A DNA stretch of 64,000 nt from Bog-756 sp963841885 (GTDB lineage: Bacteria > Actinomycetota > Acidimicrobiia > Acidimicrobiales > RAAP-2). Positions 1-6,956 of the stretch are shown here, in pieces (position 1 is the stretch's first letter; each line of letters begins with the position of its first letter). The stretch lies in the NCBI GenBank assembly GCA_963841885.1, contig CAWJEK010000011.1, positions 1 to 64,000 on the forward strand, written 5' to 3'. The translations under genes were made by a program, and so were the position numbers. The notes beneath the pieces were generated by a model, which had not been told where the DNA came from, did no database searches, and worked only from the letters and a program-made list of their open reading frames with translations.

Positions 1-41
1 AAGCATGCTCGGCGTTGGGCGGCTCCCCCGCCGCGAACCGA
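1..41. repeat. Repeat family A, copy 0 (cut by window edge)
   Basis: This is the right-hand end of a dispersed repeat that recurs at 1132-1245 and 2408-2521. All three copies share AAGCATGCTCGGCGTTG, then a variable stretch, then CGCCGCGAACCG. The core here is GTTGGGC at 14-20, which fits the integron-type simple site GTTRRRY. Only the last 41 bp are in the window, so the left end cannot be judged. Confidence 0.7.
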
Positions 42-73
42 ATGTTGTGGGGCATGTAGGCGCTAGCTGTGAA

Positions 74-1004
74 TCAGCCATTGAGCGTCGGAAAGCGCAC
101 CTTCCAAGACGATTCCTGCCTCTTGCCAGGGAGGCACGTGGGCTGATCGGATCGCAGCCAGCGGTTGTGCACGACCTGCACACCTGCCACTTCCAGCCAC
201 CACTTCATTTCAGCGGTTGTCGGGTTCCAGTTGGAAGTGTTGAGGTATCCGGCGATCACGGCCTGAGCATTCGCTAGATCTCCGGAGTCCGAGTGGGCGG
301 CCCTGAGCAATGCGACAAATACGGCACGAGCAAGATCGAGTCCCCGAGGGGCAACTTGTGCTTGTTCCCAGTCGATCAGCACAGCCCTGGTATCGGACTC
401 TAGGTCGTTGCCGTCCCCCCGGATCGCCATGAGTCACTACCAAGGGTCCCAACGATGGAGTTGGCTGGCAACAAGCGGCTACGGCGAGCCGACTACCTAG
501 TGCGGTGGTCTTGTCCTGGTGGGACGCAACAAGTCGAGATTAGTCGCAGACGGGCAAGCCCGAGCCTGTCCACGGTACGCCTTGCAACCGCTGGAGCCTC
601 TGTCCCATCCGGCCCCATGACGCTGGAGAATGCGGTGGTTTGCCAACAATGCGTTCAGTCACCAAGCAACGTGCGAATGGTTCATCTCCGACTCTTCCTG
701 TCCCGAACCAATGAACCCTAGGCACATCCACCTCCTTCTGGTACAGCCACGAGAGTGCTTGGTGCTCAATCCCGAGACGCCCAGGAGTCTGTTCGACCTT
801 CAGCACAACGGGGATCCCTGATCCCGCCTCTACTCCAAAGAAGACACGGTGAGCTAGTCCAGCGGGAGCTGCCTCCAGATCATCCACTGCATACCCATCG
901 GAGAATTCGGCTGCGAGACCCACTGTCACGACCATAGAACTACGAATCTCGACTCGCTTCGATGTGCCTGGTTCCGGGCGCATGCAACTTTTCGCGACCA
1001 CCAA
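74..1004 (-). pseudogene. Aminoglycoside phosphotransferase-like gene, disrupted
   Basis: Pieces of one APH/choline-kinase-fold protein lie in order on the minus strand. The N-terminal part (1004 to 540) has the nucleotide-binding beta sheet (VFFGVEAGSGIPVVLKVEQ). It ends at an in-frame TAA (codon at 540-542). The same frame continues to VVTHGDP, the start of the catalytic HGD loop. A six-C tract at 415-420 then throws the frame. Removing one base restores HGDPGDGNDLE followed by VLIDWEQAQVAPRGLDLARAV, which carries the metal-binding Asp. One nonsense codon and one frameshift make this a likely pseudogene. The true start may be the internal Met near 935. The substrate cannot be named from sequence. 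Confidence 0.75.
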
Positions 1005-1008
1005 GGTC

Positions 1009-1028
1009 GCCGGAGGGACTTCTCCGGC
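1009..1028. other. Small perfect hairpin upstream of the phosphotransferase pseudogene
   Basis: GCCGGAG (1009-1015) and CTCCGGC (1022-1028) pair perfectly around a six-base loop. There is no T-run, so terminator function is doubtful. The hairpin lies between the pseudogene start and repeat A copy 1. Confidence 0.4.
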
Positions 1029-1131
1029 TCATATGACGCCCCCGGAGACGACAGGGACTGGGAGTGGCGACGGATGTCAGTGCACTTCTATTCGGCGATC
1101 TCGCGTCTCCGATCGGCTTCAGAACGACGCT

Positions 1132-1245
1132 CCAGAACGACCGCCGTCGCCACCCTGGCCGCAGCGCAGAACGGCACGTCCGGCACGCTCGCGTACGGCA
1201 AGCATGCTCGGCGTTGAGCGGTTTGGGCCACGCCGCGAACCGGTG
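1132..1245. repeat. Repeat family A, copy 1
   Basis: About 114 bp closely matching 2408-2521, beginning CCAGAACGAC and ending GCGAACCGGTG. The core GTTGAGC at 1213-1219 fits GTTRRRY. The copy lies just past the 3' end of the minus-strand gene at 1309-2172, and the A copies delimit roughly 1.2-kb single-gene units. Confidence 0.75.
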
Positions 1246-1308
1246 ATCGGGGGCTAGTTGCGTCGCGAGAAAGTTCCTTGGCTGTTGGTCGAGTCCCGCC
1301 TGACGTGC

Positions 1309-2172
1309 TTACCCGCCTAGCGCCGTCAATTGAGCAAGGGCCGCCACAGCCTGGTCCAGACCGTCCTGAGCGACTTCGGCGACCTCGCCACGTCGCCGCT
1401 CGTATTCGGAGTCAAACGACCGTCCGATGTCGTTGAGGTTGATCACTCGGGGGCCGGGATCGGGGGGAGCTGTGGCGAAAGCCTTATCCCAGGAGCCCGC
1501 CACCGCCAAGATCGCTCGCTCCAGCGGCTTGTTGCCGGTTCGTCCCGCACTGTCACGTAGGCCCTGACCGATGAACTTATTCTCTTGATCCTCGAAAAAC
1601 GCATCGTCGTCGCCGCCTCGACTGACTAGATCCTGGAATACAGCCCGAGAAGCCTCCAACGCTGTGCGCGTCTGACTGGGATCTGAACCCAAGGGGTCAA
1701 GGGCGGGACGAGGAGAAGGCAACGCAAGGCTCAGTGTCCACTCGTCGTCCCCCGCTGCACACTCGACTCGGACGAGCAGCTCGGGCAGCTCCTCGGCAGC
1801 CCCGCAGCAGAGCGTGAAGCGACCTTCCTTTGTCAATGCGAGCGCGCCGAGGTCGATCTCGTCCTCGGCATATCCGGCTCCGGCGCCAGTTACCACAATC
1901 GGGTACGTGATGCCGTCCGGCGGCTTCGGCCGGAACACGGTGACCCGATCGAGATCTTCCGGTCCCTCGTTGCGCAGTCGATAGATCACGTTCTCGATCG
2001 GTGCCTCGGTGGGGTAGTCGAGCAGCAGCCGTAGATGAGGCGTACGTTCGCGACGGTCAACCGCCTCGGCGGCGCTGGCCGAGCGGTCAGACGCCTTGGC
2101 AGACTGCCTGGCGTACAGTGCGGCGGCAAAGGCAACGAGCAGCGCCGCCACGCTGAGAATGATGCTCCACAC
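1309..2172 (-). CDS. Membrane-anchored protein of unknown function
   Basis: 287 aa. A hydrophobic helix at residues 3-20 (IILSVAALLVAFAAALYA) is followed by a charged, Ala-rich, probably coiled segment (residues 21-42). Next comes a predicted beta-rich soluble domain starting HLRLLLDYPTEAPIENVIYR. The C-terminal third is acidic and helical and ends in an Ala/Leu-rich helix. The topology suggests an N-terminal anchor with the rest in the cytoplasm or outside. I do not recognise a family. It is the only gene of a unit bounded by repeat A copies, and unlike its left neighbour it is uninterrupted. A cargo or defence role is possible but unsupported. Confidence 0.75.
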   Translation of the reverse strand: MWSIILSVAALLVAFAAALYARQSAKASDRSASAAEAVDRRERTPHLRLLLDYPTEAPIENVIYRLRNEGPEDLDRVTVFRPKPPDGITYPIVVTGAGAGYAEDEIDLGALALTKEGRFTLCCGAAEELPELLVRVECAAGDDEWTLSLALPSPRPALDPLGSDPSQTRTALEASRAVFQDLVSRGGDDDAFFEDQENKFIGQGLRDSAGRTGNKPLERAILAVAGSWDKAFATAPPDPGPRVINLNDIGRSFDSEYERRRGEVAEVAQDGLDQAVAALAQLTALGG

Positions 2173-2220
2173 GACGATTGCCTCCGATCAGTAGGTCTTT
2201 CGCCACCGCTTGAGATTTTA

Positions 2221-2231
2221 TGCCCGTCCAA
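2221..2231. repeat. Left arm of a long inverted repeat (partner 2490-2499)
   Basis: TGCCCGTCCAA here is complementary, with a single bulged C, to TTGGACGGCA at 2490-2499, which overlaps the repeat A copy 2 core. Together they enclose repeats B1 and A2. The arms resemble the outer R-box pairing of an attC site, but the enclosed ~258 bp is longer than usual for attC. Confidence 0.4.
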
Positions 2232-2282
2232 AGTAATCGTTGTCATGAATACCGGACGGCATACCCCTAGCCCGAAAGTGCC

Positions 2283-2365
2283 GGGGCGCAGCAACAGGAG
2301 CAAGCACGGGAGGCCGCCAGCGCCGGCCGAACAGCATGCGGAACCACGCTCGGCGGCCCGTGTTG
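2283..2365. repeat. Repeat family B, copy 1
   Basis: 83 bp matching 4682-4764 with about five differences. It contains an imperfect dyad: CAAGCACGGGAGGCCGCC (2301-2318) pairs with GGCGGCCCGTGTTG (2352-2365) through GGCCGCC/GGCGGCC, CACG/CGTG and CAA/TTG, with small bulges. Strong imperfect pairing of this kind is typical of recombination or mobile-element sites. No protein-coding role is apparent. Confidence 0.75.
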
Positions 2366-2407
2366 TGGGTGCCACCGGCCGTTCCCGCTCGGGCGCCGAA
2401 CGGAGTG

Positions 2408-2521
2408 CCAGAACGACGGCCGTCGTCGCCCTGGCCGCAGCGCAGAACGGCACCTCGGGCGTGCTCGCGGACGGCAAGCATGCTCGGCGTTGGACGGCAT
2501 TGCCCCCGCCGCGAACCGGTG
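2408..2521. repeat. Repeat family A, copy 2
   Basis: About 114 bp matching 1132-1245, with core GTTGGAC at 2489-2495. It lies between the 3' end of arsR (2539) and repeat B copy 1. The non-coding tract 2173-2538 therefore holds the long inverted repeat, B1 and A2 and no gene. Confidence 0.75.
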
Positions 2522-2538
2522 TTAGGTGACACCCAGAC

Positions 2539-2889
2539 TCACGCAGTGATCGTCGCCTGCAGATCCGCGAGTCGGGCCCGGTTGAGTGAGTACCAGACCC
2601 ACTTCCCCCGGCGATCGCCGTGGACCAGACCGGCCTCGCTCAGGATCTTCAGGTGGTGGGAGACCGTGGGCTGGCTCTTCCCCAACGGACCCACGAAGTC
2701 GCAGACGCACACCTCGCCCTCGGGGGCGGCGGCCAGGATGCTGAGGACTCGGAGCCGTACGGGGTCGGCCAGGGCGGTGAATCCGTGGGCGAGTTCAGCG
2801 GCATCTGCCTCGTCGAGCGGCGCGGCCAGGACCGACGCACAGCACGCGGAGGTGTTGGTGCTGGGGAGCGAAGCGGGCGACGTGCGCAT
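2539..2889 (-). CDS. arsR: ArsR/SmtB-family arsenic-responsive repressor
   Basis: 116 aa, winged-helix repressor of the ArsR family. DPVRLRVLSILAAAPEGEV leads into CVCDF and then the recognition helix KSQPTVSHHLKILSEAGLV, followed by the wing GKWVWYSL. Vicinal Cys16-Cys17 in the N-terminal arm plus Cys61/Cys63 resemble the arrangement of actinobacterial ArsR, where an N-terminal Cys pair and a Cys near the DNA-binding helix bind As(III). It is divergent from arsI, and the inverted repeat at 2912-2941 lies between them. It is expected to repress both promoters until arsenite binds. Confidence 0.92.
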   Translation of the reverse strand: MRTSPASLPSTNTSACCASVLAAPLDEADAAELAHGFTALADPVRLRVLSILAAAPEGEVCVCDFVGPLGKSQPTVSHHLKILSEAGLVHGDRRGKWVWYSLNRARLADLQATITA

Positions 2890-2911
2890 GGCGATCTCCT
2901 ATTGACAGTTG

Positions 2912-2941
2912 TCGATGCATCATCCATACTCAATGCATCGA
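2912..2941. promoter_or_regulatory. Putative ArsR operator
   Basis: A perfect inverted repeat, TCGATGCAT (2912-2920) and ATGCATCGA (2933-2941), sits in the 82-bp divergent gap between arsR and arsI. A 9-bp dyad with a 12-bp spacer in this position is typical of ArsR-family binding sites. Binding itself is inferred. Confidence 0.75.
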
Positions 2942-2971
2942 ACAGTGTCGATTCTACCGGAGGTCGCCCCC

Positions 2972-3457
2972 ATGTCCAGAGTTCAGCTCGCCCTCAATGT
3001 CTCCGACCTCGATGAGGCCGTGGCCTTCTACTCCAAGCTGTTCGGCGCCGAGCCGGCCAAGCGCCGGCCCGGCTACGCCAACTTCGCCATAGTCAACCCA
3101 CCACTCAAGCTCGTGCTGATGGAGACCGAGGACGCCCGCGGGTCGGGGGTCGCCGGCGCGCTCAACCACCTGGGCGTCGAAGTGGAGTCCACGGCAGAAG
3201 TGACAGCCGCCACCTCCCGCTTGAGCGCCGAGGGGCTGGAGACCGAGGTGGAGGACCAGACCACCTGCTGCTTCGCCGTCCAGGACAAGGTCTGGGTGAA
3301 CGATCCCGATGGGGCACCGTGGGAGGTCTACACCGTGCTCGCCGACGCCCCCGCCGAGTCCGGGCTGGCCGGCGATGGTACCTGCTGCATCCCCGAGGCC
3401 ATCACCAGCCCGGTGTCCGTGGGTGCGGGTTCGTCCCAGTCGTCGTCCTGCTGCTGA
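2972..3457 (+). CDS. arsI: ArsI/CadI-like vicinal-oxygen-chelate (glyoxalase-fold) protein
   Basis: 161 aa from the ATG preceded by GGAGG (2960-2964). The two-module glyoxalase/VOC fold starts MSRVQLALNVSDLDEAVAF. His66 (NHLGVEV) and Glu118 (WEVY) match metal ligands of ArsI C-As lyases. The hallmark vicinal pair Cys99-Cys100 (TTCCFAVQDKVWVNDPDG) is present and is where trivalent organoarsenicals bind. Residue 5 is Gln, as in the mycobacterial cadmium-induced protein CadI, whereas characterised ArsI has His. Demethylation of MAs(III) is therefore plausible but not certain. A C-terminal tail with two further CC pairs (Cys138-139, Cys160-161) may be an extra metal-binding extension. First gene of the arsI-aqpS-arsC operon. 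Confidence 0.85.
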   Translation: MSRVQLALNVSDLDEAVAFYSKLFGAEPAKRRPGYANFAIVNPPLKLVLMETEDARGSGVAGALNHLGVEVESTAEVTAATSRLSAEGLETEVEDQTTCCFAVQDKVWVNDPDGAPWEVYTVLADAPAESGLAGDGTCCIPEAITSPVSVGAGSSQSSSCC

Positions 3458-3495
3458 GCTGCGCCCCGGCCGATCACGGGAGCTGAGGAGAACCG

Positions 3496-4239
3496 GTGCG
3501 GGACACCATCTTGTGGCGACGGCTGCTGGCCGAGTTCTTGGGCGCCGCGCTGCTCGCCGCCATCGTCATCGGTTCGGGGATCGCCGCTCAGACGCTGTCG
3601 CCCGGCAACGTCGGCCTGCAGCTCTTCGAGAACGCCGCAGCTACCGCAGCCGGACTATTCGCCATCATCTTGATGTTCGGGCCCGTCTCGGGGGCCCACT
3701 TCAACCCGGTGGTGTCGTTCGTCGATGCCGCCTTCGGCGGCCTCTCGTGGCGAGATGCCGGTGCCTACCTACCGGTCCAAACAGTCGGGTGCATCGCCGG
3801 GGCGATCCTCGCCAACGTAATGTTCTCGGAGGCGGCCATCTCGATCTCGACCAAGCACCGGGCCTCGGGTCCCCACTGGCTGTCCGAAGTGGTGGCCACC
3901 ATCGGCCTGATCCTGGTGATCTTCGCGCTGGCCCGTTCTGACCGCGCCCACCTGGCTCCGGCCACGGTCGGGGCCTACATCGGAGCCGCCTACTTCTTCA
4001 CCAGTTCCACCAGCTTCGCCAACCCGGCCATCACCGTGGGGCGGATGTTCTCCAACACCTTCGCCGGCATCGCCCCGTCCTCGGTCCCGAGCTTCATCTC
4101 GGCTCAGGTAGTGGGCGGGGTGGCCGCCTTCGGGCTGATCAAACTCCTCTATCCCGGCATCACGCCGGTCGAAGCGTCCGACATCATCGTCGCCCATCAC
4201 GAGGTGAGCGACGACACGATCCCGAAAGAGGCGTCATGA
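3496..4239 (+). CDS. aqpS: MIP-family channel (AqpS-type aquaglyceroporin) of the ars operon
   Basis: 247 aa with six predicted membrane segments and the two half-helices of major intrinsic proteins: GAHFNPVVSF (NPV) in the first half and SFANPAITVGR (NPA) in the second. GTG start with GAGGAG just upstream. In some ars operons a MIP channel replaces ArsB/Acr3, letting arsenite made by ArsC flow out down its gradient. Here no ArsB or Acr3 gene is present in the cluster, which fits that arrangement. The final TGA overlaps the arsC start (ATGA at 4236-4239), so the two are probably translationally coupled. Confidence 0.88.
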   Translation: MRDTILWRRLLAEFLGAALLAAIVIGSGIAAQTLSPGNVGLQLFENAAATAAGLFAIILMFGPVSGAHFNPVVSFVDAAFGGLSWRDAGAYLPVQTVGCIAGAILANVMFSEAAISISTKHRASGPHWLSEVVATIGLILVIFALARSDRAHLAPATVGAYIGAAYFFTSSTSFANPAITVGRMFSNTFAGIAPSSVPSFISAQVVGGVAAFGLIKLLYPGITPVEASDIIVAHHEVSDDTIPKEAS

Positions 4240-4649
4240 GCCAAGACCACCCGGTGGTGTTGTTCCTCTGCATCCACAACTCAGGCCGGAGCCTGGCGGC
4301 CCGGGTCCTGCTCGATCACTACGCCCAAGGCCGCATCCGCGTCGAGTCCGCCGGCTCCGAGCCGGGCAACCATCTCAACCCGTCGGTGGTGACGATCCTC
4401 GAAGAACGGGGGCTTGACGTCTCCAAGGAGTTCCCGAAGCCCCTGGTTGACGAAACCGCCCGTGAGGCCGACGTCATCGTGACCATGGGGTGCGGCGATA
4501 CCTGTCCGGTGTACCCCGGCAAGCGTTACCTCGACTGGGAGCTGGTCGACCCGGCGGGTAAGCCCGTCGACGAGGTGCGGCCGATCATCGACGACATCGA
4601 CCGGCAGGTGCGCGACTTGATGGACCAGCTTCAGATAAGCCAGCCGTAG
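4236..4649 (+). CDS. arsC: Arsenate reductase, LMW-phosphatase type
   Basis: 137 aa. The P-loop CIHNSGRS near the N-terminus is the CX5R nucleophile loop of low-molecular-weight phosphatase-like arsenate reductases. VTMGCGDTCPVYPGKRYLDWEL carries the downstream cysteines used to pass the disulfide in the thioredoxin-coupled family. It reduces arsenate to arsenite in the cytoplasm. In this host the electron donor could be thioredoxin or mycothiol; sequence alone does not decide. The ATG overlaps the aqpS stop. Repeat B copy 2 begins 33 bp after the stop. Confidence 0.92.
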   Translation: MSQDHPVVLFLCIHNSGRSLAARVLLDHYAQGRIRVESAGSEPGNHLNPSVVTILEERGLDVSKEFPKPLVDETAREADVIVTMGCGDTCPVYPGKRYLDWELVDPAGKPVDEVRPIIDDIDRQVRDLMDQLQISQP

Positions 4650-4681
4650 GGCGCTCACCGACTGCCCCACTCGTGCCGGTA

Positions 4682-4764
4682 GGGGCGCAGCAACAGGAGC
4701 AAGCGCGGGAGGCCGCCAGCACCGGCCGAACAGCATGCGGAACCGCGCTCGGCAGCCGGTGTTG
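4682..4764. repeat. Repeat family B, copy 2
   Basis: 83 bp, about 94 percent identical to 2283-2365. The two B copies flank the arsenic cassette in direct orientation, 2.4 kb apart. The copy abuts a truncated transposase, and the shared sequence ends exactly where transposase similarity begins, consistent with an insertion or recombination junction. Confidence 0.75.
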
Positions 4765-5018
4765 CAGGCCCGGACCTGTTGGTCCCGCTCTTCAGCCTCA
4801 GAGTTGAAACACAAGACTGAACGCTGAGGCCGCGCACCTTCACCGACGCAGGCCTCTTTCACTTGGAGATTGCCAGTGGCGGTGTGATAGCGGCCGGACA
4901 GGAGTGGGCCTCCTTGGCCTCGCCGTTGGCATTGCGGAGCTTCTCGGCGACCACGTAGTGGCCGCCGCCCCGTAGGAGATAGGCCCGGTTGGCCGCCGAG
5001 TTGAAGCCGGGCCGCCGA
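4765..5018 (-). pseudogene. Truncated IS transposase (C-terminal part, IS1634/IS4-like)
   Basis: Two frames on the minus strand together give a DDE-transposase segment. GFNSAANRAYLLRGGGHYVV continues to AEKLRNANGEAKEA. A frameshift then leads to GRYHTATGNLQVKEACVGEG and VLCFNSEAEERDQQVRA. This matches my recollection of the region after the second catalytic Asp of IS1634-type transposases (GFNS...YILAERLR...GNLRVKEV). N-terminal and C-terminal parts are missing, and the sequence passes directly into repeat B. Clearly non-functional. Confidence 0.65.
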
Positions 5019-5026
5019 CATTGAGA

Positions 5027-5053
5027 GACGAGCGGTTGGATAAACCGCTCGTC
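5027..5053. other. Perfect 11-bp stem hairpin near the island end
   Basis: GACGAGCGGTT (5027-5037) and AACCGCTCGTC (5043-5053) enclose a five-base loop. No T-run follows on either strand. It sits 140 bp inside the tRNA-fragment boundary, so it could be a bidirectional terminator or an integrase/excisionase site. Confidence 0.5.
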
Positions 5054-5093
5054 ACATGTCCCTACAAACGTCCCTACTACTCGGGAGCTACCC

Positions 5094-5173
5094 GGTTCCG
5101 TCCCGTTCCGTCCGCCACCATCAAACAGCGGTTGACCTGCGGAAACGTCCGGTTGACCACCGTCCGGTTCCGT
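5094..5173. repeat. Short direct repeats beside the attachment site
   Basis: GGTTCCGTC occurs at 5094-5102 and 5165-5173, with a near copy CGTTCCGTCC at 5104-5113. CGGTTGACC occurs at 5129-5137 and 5150-5158. CGTCCGGTT occurs at 5146-5154 and 5161-5169, spaced exactly 15 bp. Clusters of direct repeats next to a tRNA core are typical of tyrosine-integrase arm sites. That role is inferred; no integrase gene is in the window on this side. Confidence 0.5.
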
Positions 5174-5194
5174 CGTTTCTATGCCCCAGGGCCA

Positions 5195-5236
5195 TTCCTA
5201 AACCGTGCGTCGCAGGTTCGAATCCTGCCGTGGGCA
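5195..5236 (+). other. attR/attL-type footprint: 3' part of a tRNA-Arg(CCU) gene
   Basis: The sequence reads as the 3' part of a tRNA: anticodon loop TTCCTAA (anticodon CCU), 3' anticodon strand ACCGT, variable loop GCGTC, T arm GCAGG-TTCGAAT-CCTGC, acceptor strand CGTGGGC and discriminator A (5236). The 5' part is missing: the bases before 5195 do not pair with ACCGT and no D arm is present. This is the classic duplicated 3' end left by integration into a tRNA gene. It marks the right boundary of the accessory region. The complete tRNA-Arg should lie on the far left side, outside the window. Confidence 0.85.
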
Positions 5237-5264
5237 CGTTCGGCTTGAGCGATGGCGTGGTTTC

Positions 5265-6956
5265 CTACTGCCAGCCGCCCGGGTTCCAGCCGGCCGCATA
5301 GGCGGTGGGCGCCGAGGCGAGTGAGTTCCACAGGGCGTGGGTGGCGGTCACGTGGTACCAGATCGGAACCGGAGGCACGGCCACCATGGTCGGGGCCGTG
5401 CCGACACCCGTCACCGTCGTGACCGCATTCGTCGAGGTGTTCAGGATCTGGACGTCACCACAGGAGTAGTTCTCCGGAACTATGAGGTACTGGTTGTCGG
5501 GGGTCACCTGCATGGCCTGGGGGTCCTGGGTCTCACATGTCGTCGTGAAAGCCAAGGCTTCGGTGTTCGTCGACGTGTTGATGGTGAAGATGTCGTTCGA
5601 CGGCCAGTCCGCCACATAGACCAGGCAACCGTTGGGCGACATGGCCATGTCGATGGGCCCCGATCCGCTTCCCGTCGAGATCGTGGCGCTGACCACGTCC
5701 GGCGTGGCGCTGAGGGCGGTGGACACGACCTGGACCTCGGAGGTGCCGTACTCGGCGACGTAGACCGACCGTCCGTTGGGGAGCATGGCCAGGAGGTTCG
5801 GGTCACCCGACGTCGTCTGGTTGGCGTCGTTCAGCCCCCCGGAGGCCAACGTGACGTGGGCGGTGACCACGTTCGTCGACACGGTGATGTCGTCGATGTA
5901 GCCGTTGGCCCGATCGGCGACGTAGACATGACTCGAATCGAACGTCGACACCAGGGCGATCGGGTGGGGATCCGTGCCGGGAAGGGCGATGGTCGAGGCG
6001 GTCCCGGTGGCCGTGGCGATGGCGGAGACCGTGTTCGAGTTGTAGTTCGCCACGTACACCTCCGTGCCGTTCGGGGTGACCGTGATGGCCGTCGGGTTGG
6101 CTTGGTGTTGGACGGCGATCGCCGTGCCGGCGGTGCTCGAGGCACCGTCGAGGGTCACCGGCGTGACCGACCCGTTGGTGGTGGTTCCCGGATCGGACAC
6201 CACGTAGGCCACGTAGTAGCCGGACCCGTTGGCGATCGGGTCGATGGCCACTGCGGTCGGGTCGGCGAGGGCGATCGACTTGGCCACGGACCACGCCGTC
6301 CCCGACCACGTCAGTACCTGTACCTGTCCGGCCGTGTACTCGGCGATGACGGCGGTGAGCCCGTCCGGTGTGATCTGGATGGCGTTGACCTCGTTCGAGG
6401 CGGAGCCGATGGTGAGCGCCGCTCCGGCCGACAGGGTGCTCTCGGTCAGGGGATACGCCTGCTTGGCGGTATTGGCGATCAGGGCGACGGGGGAGTTCGT
6501 CACCGTGGGCGTGTCCGCGTAGGTCGTCGGAGCCGGATTGCCCGACGTGGTCCCGGCCGTGGCGTACGTGCCGCCGGATGTCGAAGCCCGGCCCACCGTG
6601 TATCCCGAGACCAGCGCACCTCCGCTGGCATCGGCGATCCCGGACTGGGCGTCCGTCCATGCCAGCGTGGTGTTGGTCTGCTGGTTGGTGCCGGTGCATC
6701 CGCCGTTGGCGACCGTCGGCGTGGTGGGCGTCGACGAGAGGGCCGCGCTGACGAGGGACTCCGGACCTCCGGAAGCCTGGTTGGTGAGCAGGGCCCAGGC
6801 GGTCCCGGACGTGACCGTGGCGAACGTGGCGGCCCCGAGGAGGAGCACCGCGACCTGTCCCACCCGTCCGGTCGGCGGCCGAGGGAGGCGCCGTCCACGC
6901 GGTTCTCCCTGGCTCGGGTGACGTGGTGCGACGCCGGGAGGAGAACGGCGTGCCAT
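5265..6956 (-). CDS. Exported YVTN beta-propeller-repeat protein, probable SipW substrate
   Basis: 563 aa from the ATG whose last bases overlap the sipW stop (ATGA at 6953-6956 on the minus strand). A basic N-terminus leads to a hydrophobic helix (VAVLLLGAATFATVTSGTAW), then ALLTNQASGGPESLVSAA, which resembles the cleavage region of the TasA-like neighbour. The body holds at least five blade-like repeats of the YVTN type (EVYVANYNSNTVSAIATATG, SVYVAEYGTSEVQVVST, LVYVADWPSNDIFTINTST), as in surface-layer beta-propellers. Two Cys pairs could form disulfides. Likely an extracellular matrix or surface adhesin made with the SipW/TasA-like pair. Confidence 0.82.
   Translation of the reverse strand: MARRSPPGVAPRHPSQGEPRGRRLPRPPTGRVGQVAVLLLGAATFATVTSGTAWALLTNQASGGPESLVSAALSSTPTTPTVANGGCTGTNQQTNTTLAWTDAQSGIADASGGALVSGYTVGRASTSGGTYATAGTTSGNPAPTTYADTPTVTNSPVALIANTAKQAYPLTESTLSAGAALTIGSASNEVNAIQITPDGLTAVIAEYTAGQVQVLTWSGTAWSVAKSIALADPTAVAIDPIANGSGYYVAYVVSDPGTTTNGSVTPVTLDGASSTAGTAIAVQHQANPTAITVTPNGTEVYVANYNSNTVSAIATATGTASTIALPGTDPHPIALVSTFDSSHVYVADRANGYIDDITVSTNVVTAHVTLASGGLNDANQTTSGDPNLLAMLPNGRSVYVAEYGTSEVQVVSTALSATPDVVSATISTGSGSGPIDMAMSPNGCLVYVADWPSNDIFTINTSTNTEALAFTTTCETQDPQAMQVTPDNQYLIVPENYSCGDVQILNTSTNAVTTVTGVGTAPTMVAVPPVPIWYHVTATHALWNSLASAPTAYAAGWNPGGWQ

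Noticed and set aside
2221..2499. A definite integron attC site
   Set aside because: Cores fit GTTRRRY, but the left core reads CCAAAG rather than AAC, the length is about 280 bp, and similarity between copies extends outside the cores. Kept only as a hypothesis.
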